From the NCBI RefSeq assembly GCF_018398315.1, contig NZ_JAHBRW010000002.1, forward strand, positions 108,637 to 172,636: a stretch of 64,000 nucleotides of DNA, read 5' to 3'. The notes under the pieces were generated by a model that was given only the letters and a program-made list of their open reading frames with translations, did not search any database and was not told the origin of the DNA. Of this stretch, positions 51,891 to 60,810 are shown one piece after another. The number at the start of each line of letters is the position of its first letter. Position 1 is the first letter of the stretch. Source of the stretch: Chelatococcus sp. YT9 (lineage in GTDB: Bacteria > Pseudomonadota > Alphaproteobacteria > Rhizobiales > Beijerinckiaceae). Made by a program: the position numbers and the translations under genes.

Positions 51891-53189
51891 TCAGGCGAAG
51901 ATGTCCATCACCCGATAGAGCTGCGTCACCGTGACGATGCCGAGGTCGCTAATGGGTGCCGGCGGCATCCGCGGCGCCGGCGTATTGGGGACCGGGAGGG
52001 TCGCCGGCGAGCGATCCTGCAAGATGGTCTCGCCCAGCAGCTTGCCATAGGCGCTCGCCATGGCGACGCCGCGACCGCAATAGCCATGCGAGGTCCACAG
52101 CCCGGGCTCGGGTTGGTCGATATGCGGCAAGAAATCGCGTGTGAGCCCGACCTTCCCTGACCAGCGGAATTCGATCTCGGCGCCGCGAAGCTGCGGATAG
52201 ATCTTGCCAAGCGCCGTCTCGACATGGGCGAAGTCTTCCGGCTGCCGGGGACCGGACAAGGTGCCGCGCGTGCCGAACAGCACCCGCCCGTAAGGATCCT
52301 TGTGCCAATAATAGAGAATGCGACGGCTATCCGAAACGGCCTGTTCACCGGGCAGGATGTCTGCCGCAAGCGCGGCCGGCAGCGGCTTTGTGGCGACTAT
52401 ATTGGTGTGGATGGTCGCCATCGTGCGTTCGACGCTCGCATTCAGCCCATTGGAATACGCATCCGCCGCAATGATGACTGTCGGCGCCGTTACGCGGCCG
52501 CGGGATGTCTCGACGATCCACCCGCGCGGCGCGCGTAAGACCATCTTCGCCGGTGTCTCACGATAGACCGCCGCGCCTTCCGCCATGGCAGCCCGCGCCA
52601 GCCCGCGTGCGTAGCCCAGAGGGTTCAGGGAAGCGCCCTCGTGATCGATCATGCCGCCGATATAGGCCGAGGAGCCGAGCATGCGGGCAAGCTCATCGCG
52701 CGAGAGCATGTCCAGACCGCCGATGCCATCGGCTGTCCAGGTGCGCTGGCGCTCCTCCACTCGCCGCAGCCCCGCCGTGTTATGCGCCGGCAGGATCCAG
52801 CCGGTGCGCTTCAGATCACATTGAATGTCATAGGTTTTGATGAAATCATAGACGACGTCGGTGGTGGTCGCACCGAAATCTGCCATGGCGCGACCGCGCT
52901 GCGGGCCGAACTCCTTGATCAGGCCGGAACGGCTGCTCTTGAAGCCGCGGATGACCGCACCGCTGTTGCGTCCCGAACCACCCCAACCGGGATAGCCGCC
53001 CTCGATCACGCGGACACTGGCGCCGCCTCTGGCGAGAACGAGGGCCGCGGAAAGGCCGGTATAGCCCGCGCCGATGATCGCCACATCGCAGGTCGTGTCG
53101 CCATCCAGCGGGCGCGAGGGGTCGTCTTCCCTGACAGTCGCCGACCATAGTGTCGGAAATGTATTGATGCAGTCGTTTGCGTAATTCAT
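51891..53189 (-). CDS. FAD-dependent amine/amino acid oxidoreductase (DAO family)
   Basis: This is a D-amino acid oxidase-family (DadA/OrdL/PuuB-like) flavoprotein of 432 residues. The N-terminal FAD motif is DVAIIGAGYTGLSAALVLA, followed by GWGGSGRNSGAVIRG, and the C-terminal FAD contact is GYCGRGVAMASAYGKLL. Such enzymes oxidise C-N bonds of secondary amines, for example gamma-glutamylputrescine, sarcosine or iminodiacetate. I chose MNYANDCIN, whose ATG overlaps the regulator stop (ATGA); the upstream extension is a shadow. It is cotranscribed with a GntR regulator and lies next to an FMN monooxygenase and a Dpp-type transporter. Confidence 0.87.
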   Translation of the reverse strand: MNYANDCINTFPTLWSATVREDDPSRPLDGDTTCDVAIIGAGYTGLSAALVLARGGASVRVIEGGYPGWGGSGRNSGAVIRGFKSSRSGLIKEFGPQRGRAMADFGATTTDVVYDFIKTYDIQCDLKRTGWILPAHNTAGLRRVEERQRTWTADGIGGLDMLSRDELARMLGSSAYIGGMIDHEGASLNPLGYARGLARAAMAEGAAVYRETPAKMVLRAPRGWIVETSRGRVTAPTVIIAADAYSNGLNASVERTMATIHTNIVATKPLPAALAADILPGEQAVSDSRRILYYWHKDPYGRVLFGTRGTLSGPRQPEDFAHVETALGKIYPQLRGAEIEFRWSGKVGLTRDFLPHIDQPEPGLWTSHGYCGRGVAMASAYGKLLGETILQDRSPATLPVPNTPAPRMPPAPISDLGIVTVTQLYRVMDIFA

Positions 53190-53872
53190 CTGGTAGAATC
53201 CCGGGTAGCGCTTGACGCGGCAGACATCGCGTGCAGACGAACCGTTGTGGCAAAGTGGTAGTCGAGCTCGGCCTTTGCAGTGCCGGCATCTCCGCGCTGC
53301 AAAGCGGCAAAAATCCTGCAATGATCGCGATATGCGCCTTCCGGACCGGCATCGATCGCCAGTTCGTTGGTGCGGATCAGGCGGGCACGATTGAGAATGA
53401 GTGACAACTCACGCTGCAGCATATCTTGTTCGCTCATCTCCGCGATCGACAGGTGAAAGGCCGTATCGAGATCGCTGAACTCGCCGCGACTGATGTTTTG
53501 CAGGGACACGCGCTGCAGCTCGAGGATTTGCGCTACACGGTCGAGCCCGTCAGCACTGCGACGGGCGACAGCGAGCTCCACGGCGAGATGTTCCAGTGCT
53601 GCCCTGAGGCGATAAGTCACCAGAATTTCGGGGTAAGAGTAGGTTCGAACGGCATAACGGCGTCCGACACGCTCCACAAGCCCCTCCTGTTCCAGCCGCC
53701 GCAGGGCATCGCGCGCCGGAATGCGGCTTCCCCCGAACCAAGACGCGACCTCGTCTTCCTTGAGCACCGCGCCCATCTGGAACTCGTGCCGCAAAATCCT
53801 GGTTTTCAGTCCCTCGTAGGCTTGGTCCCCGCGCGAGGCGTTAGCCGTATCGTTCCCATTGAGATCGTGCAT
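53186..53872 (-). CDS. GntR-family regulator with FCD domain
   Basis: This is a FadR-subfamily regulator of 228 residues. The winged helix-turn-helix is at about residues 15-75 (EVASWFGGSRIPARDALRRL, wing VERVGRRYAVRTY), and the FCD domain follows with its metal-binding pattern (LDTAFHLSIAEM, YRDHCRIFAALQRGD, LDYHFATTVRLH). It is divergent from the FMN monooxygenase gene and coupled to the amine oxidase gene, so it likely controls both transcripts. Three AGTAT-type repeats and a hairpin lie in the shared 382-base region. Confidence 0.9.
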   Translation of the reverse strand: MHDLNGNDTANASRGDQAYEGLKTRILRHEFQMGAVLKEDEVASWFGGSRIPARDALRRLEQEGLVERVGRRYAVRTYSYPEILVTYRLRAALEHLAVELAVARRSADGLDRVAQILELQRVSLQNISRGEFSDLDTAFHLSIAEMSEQDMLQRELSLILNRARLIRTNELAIDAGPEGAYRDHCRIFAALQRGDAGTAKAELDYHFATTVRLHAMSAASSATRDSTR

Positions 53873-54254
53873 CGTTGTCTTTCGCTGGCGTCGCGGAGCC
53901 CCTGCTCCTGAACAACCGTTGTCGCGCTATTTTAGTATACTCAATGATGGGAAAGGCTCAATCCGGAAAGCGCGCTCAGGCCACTTTTCGTCAGCTTCAG
54001 CGAATTCACTGGCCTCAGCGTTCTGGCATTTATGTCGTTTTATTAGTATGTTATTGGTTTAAAGCCGCCACGAAAGACGCAGCGAAGAGTCTGCTTCGTA
54101 AAAAATGCATTTGCGCTATCGCGAGAGCGCGATAGGATATCAGTATACGGAATGCCTGGCAGAGACCGTGACGACGCGCCATCCCAGGCTTGAACTACGC
54201 GCCGGCCACGCCTTCTCACTGAGAGACATGGGCGGCCTATGAAGGGGAACGACG
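53873..54254. promoter_or_regulatory. divergent control region with AGTAT repeats and hairpin
   Basis: This 382-base gap between the GntR gene and the FMN monooxygenase has no supported gene. AGTATACT (53934-53941) is a perfect palindrome fitting the GT-N-AC core of FadR-type operators. Partial copies are AGTATGTT (54044-54051) and AGTATACG (54142-54149). CTATCGCG-AGAG-CGCGATAG (54116-54135) is a perfect eight-base stem. The AT-rich piece at 54030-54060 may be a promoter. Confidence 0.55.
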
Positions 54255-55565
54255 ATGAATGCATCCCGGCAGATGCGGCTCGGGTTGTCGATGCGCTACC
54301 TCGGCTACCATATCGCCGCGTGGCGTCATCCCGATTTCCATCCCGCGAGCCTTGTGGAGTTCGAGACCTACCGCGATATCGCGCGCAAGGCCGAGGCCGC
54401 CAAGCTCGACATGATCTTTTTCGCGGACGGCGTTGCTGTGCGGGGTTCCGACAATCCACCCGGCGCCTTGTCCCGCGACATGAAGAATGCGGAGCTGGAG
54501 CCGCTGACCCTGCTCTCGGCTATTGCGGCCTGTACAAGCCGGATTGGCCTAGTCGCCACGGCGTCGACGACCTACAACGAGCCATTCCACGTCGCGCGAA
54601 AATACGCGTCGCTCGATCACATCAGCAAAGGCCGCGCCGGATGGAACGTCGTCACCTCGTGGTCCGACCAGGAGGCGCAGAACTTCAATCGCGTCGCCAA
54701 TCTCGAGAAGGATGAGCGCTACGCCCGCGCCGCTGAATTTGTGCAGGTTGTCAAAGGGCTCTGGAGCAGCTGGGACGAGGATGCCTTCGTTCACGACAAG
54801 GCGTCGGGGCAGTTTTACGACCCTGACAAGCTCCATGTTCTCAATCATAAAGGCAAATTCTTCGCGGTCCGGGGGCCCTTGAATTCGTGCCGGACGCCAC
54901 AGGGGGAGCCCATCATCGTGCAGGCCGGCGCGTCATCGCAGGGCCGCGACATTGCAGCCGAGCACGCGCATGTCGTTTATACGAATTCGCTGGACATCGG
55001 CGAGGCGCGAACCTTCTACGGCGATCTCAAGGACCGCGCCGCCTCATTCGGTCGCCGGGGCGATGCGCCGCTGATCATGCCGGGCGTCACCCTCTATGTC
55101 GCGGCGACGAGGGCCGAAGCGCAGGCCAAGTTCGACGAGTTGCAACGGCTGATCGATCCTGTCGCGGGTCTTGCGCTCCTCTACAATTTCTGCGGCGATC
55201 TCTCCGCCTATGATCTCGACAAGCCACTGCCGTCTGATTTCTTCGCGGACGGCATCAGCATAGGCGGCAATCTGCTGGCAAAAGCTCGCCGGGAAAACCT
55301 CACGATCCGACAACTCTACGAGGACGTTGCTGCCGGCTACACCGGCCGCTATCTCATCGGAACGGCCGAGGATATCGTCGACGATCTCCAGGACTGGTTC
55401 GAGACGGGCGCAGCCGATGGCTTCAACATCTGCCCCCCCATCCTGCCACAGGGCATGGACGATCTCGCGACATTCGTCATACCGGAGCTGCGCAAGCGAG
55501 GACTTTTCCGGTCCGATTACGAGGCAACGACACTTCGAGGCAATCTCGGGCTCGCTCAGGCGTGA
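54255..55565 (+). CDS. FMN-dependent monooxygenase (NtaA/SnaA/DszA type)
   Basis: This is a bacterial luciferase-like flavin monooxygenase of 436 residues in the NtaA/SnaA/DszA subgroup, which uses reduced FMN from a separate reductase. Typical segments are RYLGYHIAAWRHPDFHPAS, KLDMIFFADGVAV, RIGLVATASTTYNEPFHVAR and GRAGWNVVTSWSDQEAQNF. This group includes nitrilotriacetate and EDTA monooxygenases as well as desulfurisation enzymes, and its size fits. No flavin reductase gene lies beside it. It is divergent from the GntR regulator and precedes the peptide-type ABC transporter operon. Confidence 0.88.
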   Translation: MNASRQMRLGLSMRYLGYHIAAWRHPDFHPASLVEFETYRDIARKAEAAKLDMIFFADGVAVRGSDNPPGALSRDMKNAELEPLTLLSAIAACTSRIGLVATASTTYNEPFHVARKYASLDHISKGRAGWNVVTSWSDQEAQNFNRVANLEKDERYARAAEFVQVVKGLWSSWDEDAFVHDKASGQFYDPDKLHVLNHKGKFFAVRGPLNSCRTPQGEPIIVQAGASSQGRDIAAEHAHVVYTNSLDIGEARTFYGDLKDRAASFGRRGDAPLIMPGVTLYVAATRAEAQAKFDELQRLIDPVAGLALLYNFCGDLSAYDLDKPLPSDFFADGISIGGNLLAKARRENLTIRQLYEDVAAGYTGRYLIGTAEDIVDDLQDWFETGAADGFNICPPILPQGMDDLATFVIPELRKRGLFRSDYEATTLRGNLGLAQA

Positions 55566-55653
55566 GGACCGCCGGTGAGCCGGACTGGAGCCAAGCCTGC
55601 GATGGGACGTTCAATAGAATAATCCGGAAGTCTAAATAACAAGGAGCCAGAGG

Positions 55654-57216
55654 ATGAATTCGAGCATATCCGTACCGCGCCGCACCCTGTTCAAAGGTAT
55701 TGGCGCAATGGCCGCGGCAGGCGTTCTGGGCGGGAACGCGCGGGTTGCTTTTGCCGCCGCCCCGCATTTGAGGGCCGCCATCACCGGTTACAGTGTGATC
55801 AATACGCTTGATCCGGGCAAGGCGACGCTCATCCCTGAGTTTTACGTCATCTGGTCGTTGTACAACGGGCTGCTGACCTTCGACGACAAGATGAATATCG
55901 TCCCGGACCTCGCGGAATCTTACAAGACCCTGGAGGACGGCTCTCTCGAGTTCAAGCTGCGCAAGGGCGTCAAGTTCCACGACGGGTCCGAGATGACCGC
56001 GGACGACGTCAAGTTCTCGATCGAGCGGATCCTCAACGAATCCTTCGCATCGCCGAACCGGGCGAAAGTCGCGGCCGTTGATCGCGTGGAAGCCGTCGAT
56101 CCGCTGACCGTCCGGATCTACACGAAACGCCCCTTTGCGCCACTCCTGACGTTCCTCACGAATTCGCGCACCGGCACGCAGATCGTGCCCCGCAAGGCCG
56201 TCGAGGCCATGGGCGCGGAAGCCTTCGCGCGCAAACCTATCGGTACGGGTCCCTATAAGCTCGAATCCTGGTCGGCCGGCACCGGGCTGAAGCTCGCCGC
56301 CCACAAGGACTACTTTGGCGGCGCGCCGGCGATCGATACCGTTGAGGTGCCGCTGATTGCCGAGGAATCGAGCGGCGTTACGGCACTGCTCGGCAACCAG
56401 ATCGATCTGACGAGCACGGTGCCTGCTGCCGACGTCCCGCAGTTGTCGACAAATCCCAACGCGAAGATCCTGAAGCAGCCAGGGCTGAATATGCGCTTCA
56501 TCTCGATCAACTTGAGAAAGGCGCCTTTCGACGATCCCCATTTCCGGCGCGCCGTATCCATGGCCTTCCAGCGCGAAGCGATGGTCAATGCAGTGATCTT
56601 TGGCGAAGGCGCCACATCGCACGGGATCTTCCCACCGCTGCTCGGTGATTACTATTCGAATATTCGTCCACCGCAGACGCTATTCGACGCTACTGCAGCG
56701 AAGGCTGAGATGGCAAAGTCGCGCTACAAGCCCGGCGAACATGCGGTGGCGGTGGTCACCTGGGGTGGAAGCTGGTGGAAGCGGTTTGCCGAGATCTTCG
56801 TCGCGCAGGTCAACCAAACCCTCGGCACCAAGTTCACGGTCGAAGTCACGGACGCCAACGCCGCTTACGCACGTCAGCAATCCGGTGACTTTGTCTGCTC
56901 GGTCTGGGGCTGGCTCGGCCTGGTGGATCCCGATGAATACATCAACGACATTTTTCACTCGAAGGGATGGCGAAACTTCGGCGGCTATTCCAACCCGGAA
57001 GCCGACACATTGATCGAGGCGGCCGCTCGCGAGATGGACCAGGCTAAGCGTGTGGAGCTTTACCATAAGGCCGAGAAGGTCGTGATGGAGGATCTGCCGT
57101 TCATCCCGTGCTTCACATCCAATATCCATAACCTGATGCGCAAGGGCGTAAGCGGCTTTGTTCAGAAGCCCTATTCGAACTTCGGCGACCAGTTCATCAA
57201 CATCAAGACGACCTGA
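55654..57216 (+). CDS. peptide/nickel-type ABC transporter substrate-binding protein
   Basis: This is a periplasmic solute-binding protein family 5 member (DppA/OppA type), 520 residues. The N-terminus has a twin-arginine pattern (SVPRRTLFKGIGAMAAAGVL, cleavage near AFAAAP). The mature protein contains YNGLLTFDDKMNIVPDLAES and FKLRKGVKFHDGSEMTADDV, which are family hallmarks. Homologues of this class serve peptides, nickel chelates, opines and EDTA. An AAGGAG precedes the ATG. It heads the transporter operon after an 88-base gap. Confidence 0.92.
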   Translation: MNSSISVPRRTLFKGIGAMAAAGVLGGNARVAFAAAPHLRAAITGYSVINTLDPGKATLIPEFYVIWSLYNGLLTFDDKMNIVPDLAESYKTLEDGSLEFKLRKGVKFHDGSEMTADDVKFSIERILNESFASPNRAKVAAVDRVEAVDPLTVRIYTKRPFAPLLTFLTNSRTGTQIVPRKAVEAMGAEAFARKPIGTGPYKLESWSAGTGLKLAAHKDYFGGAPAIDTVEVPLIAEESSGVTALLGNQIDLTSTVPAADVPQLSTNPNAKILKQPGLNMRFISINLRKAPFDDPHFRRAVSMAFQREAMVNAVIFGEGATSHGIFPPLLGDYYSNIRPPQTLFDATAAKAEMAKSRYKPGEHAVAVVTWGGSWWKRFAEIFVAQVNQTLGTKFTVEVTDANAAYARQQSGDFVCSVWGWLGLVDPDEYINDIFHSKGWRNFGGYSNPEADTLIEAAAREMDQAKRVELYHKAEKVVMEDLPFIPCFTSNIHNLMRKGVSGFVQKPYSNFGDQFINIKTT

Positions 57217-57227
57217 GGCAAGCCTTC

Positions 57228-58235
57228 ATGTCCGACGTTGCCCTGCAATCCGGGCTGCACCGAGAGCGCATGGCGCGCCTGAAAGCCCTTTTCATCTATA
57301 TCGCCAAAAGGGTTCTCGGGAGCGCCGGCGTATTGCTCGTCGGCACGCTCGTGGTGTTCTTCACCATGAAAGCCGCGCCCGGTGACCCTGCCCTGGCGGC
57401 CCTCGGCGAGCAGGCATCGCCCGATGCCATCGCGGCTTTCAGGGCCGCGCATGGTCTCGATGCGCCCATCCACGTGCAGTATCTCGCGTGGCTCACGCAA
57501 ATGCTGCAGGGCAATTTCGGCCAATCGCTGGCACTCGCCAGCGGTGTTCCCGTCGCGACGCTCCTTCTGACAAAACTACCCGCTACGGTCTTCATTGGAC
57601 TTTATGCTCTCGTGATAGCAGTCGTCATATCACTCGTACTCGGCACGATCGCCGCGCTGCAGCGCGGGCGCGCAGCTGATACGGTGGCGACGTCAATCGC
57701 GGTCTTCGGCATCTCCATGCCGGATTTCTGGCTGAGCTATGTCCTCATCTTCGGACTGGCGCTCAATCTCGGATTATTTCCCACGTTCGGCTATGTTTCG
57801 CCGGCCGATGACTTTCTGCGGGCACTTCATTTCGGTTTTCTGCCTGCCTTTGCGATCGCGGCTCCCATGGCCGCGGTCTTTGCGCGCACCCTGCGTGCCG
57901 TGCTCATCGACGTCATGAACAAGCCCTATGTCACCACGGCCAAGTCGTTTGGCCTCCGTGGCCAGTTCATTTTCGTGCACTTCGTGCTTCGCAATGCACT
58001 CGTGCCGTATCTGACAGTGATCGGACTGCAGATCCGCTACATTCTGGGAGGTGTGGTCGTCGTCGAGCGCATCTTCGGAATACCCGGCATCGGATCACTG
58101 ATGGTCGATGGGGCGTTTGCCCGTGACTTTCCAGTATTGCAGGCCTGCACCGTGACATTCCTGTTCATCGTGCTCGTCGTCAACATGATGACTGATCTCA
58201 TCTGCGCGGCCCTGGATCCGCGCCGGTCAAGCTAG
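57228..58235 (+). CDS. peptide-type ABC transporter permease (DppB-like)
   Basis: This is an inner-membrane permease of 335 residues, with the DppB-like first segment VLGSAGVLLVGTLVVFFTMK, GDPALAALGEQASPDAI and the ATPase contact loop TTAKSFGLRGQFIFVHFVLR. An EAA-type loop and about six hydrophobic segments are visible. It pairs with the DppC-like permease 11 bases on. A later ATG at residue 11 (MARLKALF) is an alternative start. Confidence 0.92.
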   Translation: MSDVALQSGLHRERMARLKALFIYIAKRVLGSAGVLLVGTLVVFFTMKAAPGDPALAALGEQASPDAIAAFRAAHGLDAPIHVQYLAWLTQMLQGNFGQSLALASGVPVATLLLTKLPATVFIGLYALVIAVVISLVLGTIAALQRGRAADTVATSIAVFGISMPDFWLSYVLIFGLALNLGLFPTFGYVSPADDFLRALHFGFLPAFAIAAPMAAVFARTLRAVLIDVMNKPYVTTAKSFGLRGQFIFVHFVLRNALVPYLTVIGLQIRYILGGVVVVERIFGIPGIGSLMVDGAFARDFPVLQACTVTFLFIVLVVNMMTDLICAALDPRRSS

Positions 58236-58246
58236 GGGTCAGCCGC

Positions 58247-59089
58247 ATGCAACTCACCACGACCCTTCGCCGGTTCTTCCGCAACAGAACGGCGGCAGCG
58301 GGCCTGCTCATCACGTTCTTCGTCGTCTTCTCGGTCGTGGCGGGGCCTTACCTCCTGCCGCATACGCCCGAAAGCATGGACTTCATGGCCATCCTTTCTC
58401 CGCCGAGCTGGAGCCATCCGTTCGGCACCGATTCCTTCGGCCGCGACGTGCTCGCACGCGTGCTGGCCGGAGGCCAGATATCCCTGCTCATAAGCTTCGC
58501 CGCGATCGCCATCGCGGCTCTCGCCGGCTGTCTCATGGGGATCATGTCCGGCTATCACGGCGGCATGATCGATACCGTCTTCATGAGGGTCGCCGATCTC
58601 CTTTTCGCATTTCCAAGCTTCATTCTTGCGATGTTGCTGATGGTGCTCTTCGGCTTCTCTTCAATTAACATCATCGGGGCCATTGCGCTGGTCTACCTGC
58701 CGATCTTCACGCGTATCGCACGCAATACGACCTTGCTGGTGAAAGAGGAATCCTATGTCCAGGCGGCGCGTCTCATGGGCCGGCGGCCGATCACGGTCAT
58801 GGTGACTGAGATTTTCCCGAATATCTCCGCGGCCATTCTTGTGCAGGCGAGCGTCGGCGTGGCCTTTGCCATCATCCTGGAAGCCGGCCTCAGCTTCATC
58901 GGGCTCGGCGTGCAGCCGCCCACGCCTTCCCTCGGCGGGGTGATGGCGGATGGGCGCGAGTACTTCAGCCGCGCGCCCTGGGTGCTGACCATGAGCGGCA
59001 TCGCCATCTCGATCGCGCTGCTCGGCCTTAATCTGCTGGGCGACGGCATCCGCGACATGACCGACCCTCACCTGCGGGAGCGCGCATAA
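58247..59089 (+). CDS. peptide-type ABC transporter permease (DppC-like)
   Basis: This is the second permease, 280 residues. It has the DppC pattern HPFGTDSFGRDVLARVLAGG and the EAA-type loop EESYVQAARLMGRRPITVMV, then EAGLSFIGLGVQPPTPSLGG. The ATPase gene starts two bases after its stop. The membrane topology, about six segments, is normal for the family. Confidence 0.92.
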   Translation: MQLTTTLRRFFRNRTAAAGLLITFFVVFSVVAGPYLLPHTPESMDFMAILSPPSWSHPFGTDSFGRDVLARVLAGGQISLLISFAAIAIAALAGCLMGIMSGYHGGMIDTVFMRVADLLFAFPSFILAMLLMVLFGFSSINIIGAIALVYLPIFTRIARNTTLLVKEESYVQAARLMGRRPITVMVTEIFPNISAAILVQASVGVAFAIILEAGLSFIGLGVQPPTPSLGGVMADGREYFSRAPWVLTMSGIAISIALLGLNLLGDGIRDMTDPHLRERA

Positions 59090-59091
59090 TC

Positions 59092-60810
59092 ATGGCGGCA
59101 CCGCTCGTCAACATCAGCGACCTGAATGTGTCCTTCCATAATCATGGCAAGGAAACAAAGATCATCCATGGCATCGACCTGACCGTCGGCCGTAACGAGA
59201 TCCTCGGCATTATCGGTGAATCCGGCTCCGGCAAGACGATCACGGGCCTCTCGCTGCTGCGTCTTCTGCCGCGTAATGCCCGTGTGGAGGCGAAAGAACT
59301 AAGCTTTGACGGCATCGCCCTGCCGGGCTTGACGGAGTATCAGTTCGGCGTCCTGCGCGGCATCCGCATGGCGATGATCTTCCAAGACCCTGTCGCCTCC
59401 TTCAATCCGTCCAAGCGGATCGGCTGGCACTTCCATCACATCATCGCGCGCGCCGCCGCCCACGGGCCGGATCGGCCGCACGCGGGTCTGGCGGTCGGGA
59501 ATACCCGCGAGAAGGCGATCGCACTGATGCACAGCGTCGGCATCAAACGCGCGGAAGCGGCGATCGAACTCTATCCCTTCCAGCTCAGCGGCGGCATGCT
59601 GCAGCGCGCCCTGATCGCCCTCGTGCTCGCACTCGAGCCCGATCTCATCATCGCCGACGAGCCCACCACTAATCTCGACAAGATCGTCGAGCAGCAAATT
59701 CTTGAACTCTTCCGCGACATTCGCCAGCGGCTGTCGGCCGGCATGATCTTCGTGACCCATGATCTCGCCGTCGCGGCCACGCTCTGCGACCGCATCGCCG
59801 TGATGCGCTTCGGGGAGCTTGTCGAGATCGGGCCGACGCGGCAGATCTTCGAGGCGCCGCAGCATGAATACACGCGGCTCCTGATCGACACCGCGCAGGA
59901 ACTGGCGCGCGGCGGCGACAACGGCCGGCTGACGACACGCATCGGCACGGACAAGAGTGCCGCCGTGGTGACGCGGCGGGACGATGCGCGACATAGCGGC
60001 TCGCCCCTCATCAGCGTGCGCCATCTTGCCGTTACCTTCCCCGGCCGGGGCTCGCACCCGGCTTTCAAGGCTCTCGACGACATATCCTTCGACGTGGCGC
60101 CGGGCGAAATCCTCGGCCTCGTCGGGGAATCCGGTTCCGGCAAGACCACTTTGGGCCGTACGATACTGCGTCTCTACACGCCGTCCGCCGGCCAGATCAT
60201 CTATCGCGGCCGGGATATCACCCGGCTCTCGGAAACGCAGCTGCGCCCCATGCGGCGCGACCTGCAGATGATATTCCAGGACCCCGCCGGCTCGTTCAAC
60301 CCGCGCAAGACCATGCGCGCCTCGCTGATCGATGCGCTCACCGTCGCCAAGGCCTGCCCGCGGCCGCAGATGCCGGCGCGTGTCGATGCCCTCCTTCATC
60401 GCGTTGGATTGACGGAGGCGCACGCGGAGCGCTATCCGCATGAGCTCTCCGGGGGACAACTGCAGCGCGTGGCGATCGCGCGGGCGATCTGCCTGTCGCC
60501 GACCTTGATCGTCGCGGACGAAGCGGTGTCGAAGCTCGACGTTTCCGTGCGCGCCGGGGTGCTCAATCTGTTCAAGGATATCCAGGCGGAAACGGGCATG
60601 GCCATGATCTTCATCACCCATGACCTCGAGGTCGCGCGCTATATGTGCGACCGCATCGCCGTGCTCTACCACGGGCGCATGCTCGAATACGGCACGACGG
60701 ACGAGATCTTCGGCAATCCGCGTCACGATTACACGCGATCGCTGCTGGCGACCATGGACCATGGCGTGTTCGGAAAGCCCGAAATCCGGCAGGCGAGCCA
60801 GGCCTCATGA
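59092..60810 (+). CDS. peptide-type ABC transporter ATPase, fused DppD-DppF
   Basis: This is a 572-residue protein with two complete ATPase domains, corresponding to DppD and DppF in one chain. Domain 1 has Walker A GESGSGKTITGLS, signature LSGGMLQRALIAL and Walker B IADEPTTNLD. Domain 2 has Walker A GESGSGKTTLGRTI, signature LSGGQLQRVAIARA and Walker B IVADEAVSKLDVS. The two domains have separate family C-terminal segments (HEYTRLLIDTAQ and HDYTRSLLATM). The stop overlaps the start of the 2-hydroxyacid dehydrogenase (ATGA), so that enzyme belongs to the operon. Confidence 0.92.
   Translation: MAAPLVNISDLNVSFHNHGKETKIIHGIDLTVGRNEILGIIGESGSGKTITGLSLLRLLPRNARVEAKELSFDGIALPGLTEYQFGVLRGIRMAMIFQDPVASFNPSKRIGWHFHHIIARAAAHGPDRPHAGLAVGNTREKAIALMHSVGIKRAEAAIELYPFQLSGGMLQRALIALVLALEPDLIIADEPTTNLDKIVEQQILELFRDIRQRLSAGMIFVTHDLAVAATLCDRIAVMRFGELVEIGPTRQIFEAPQHEYTRLLIDTAQELARGGDNGRLTTRIGTDKSAAVVTRRDDARHSGSPLISVRHLAVTFPGRGSHPAFKALDDISFDVAPGEILGLVGESGSGKTTLGRTILRLYTPSAGQIIYRGRDITRLSETQLRPMRRDLQMIFQDPAGSFNPRKTMRASLIDALTVAKACPRPQMPARVDALLHRVGLTEAHAERYPHELSGGQLQRVAIARAICLSPTLIVADEAVSKLDVSVRAGVLNLFKDIQAETGMAMIFITHDLEVARYMCDRIAVLYHGRMLEYGTTDEIFGNPRHDYTRSLLATMDHGVFGKPEIRQASQAS

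Noticed and set aside
59299-60762. A 487-codon minus-strand frame opposite the fused ATPase
   Set aside because: The plus strand has two complete ATPase domains; the opposite frame has no recognisable sequence.
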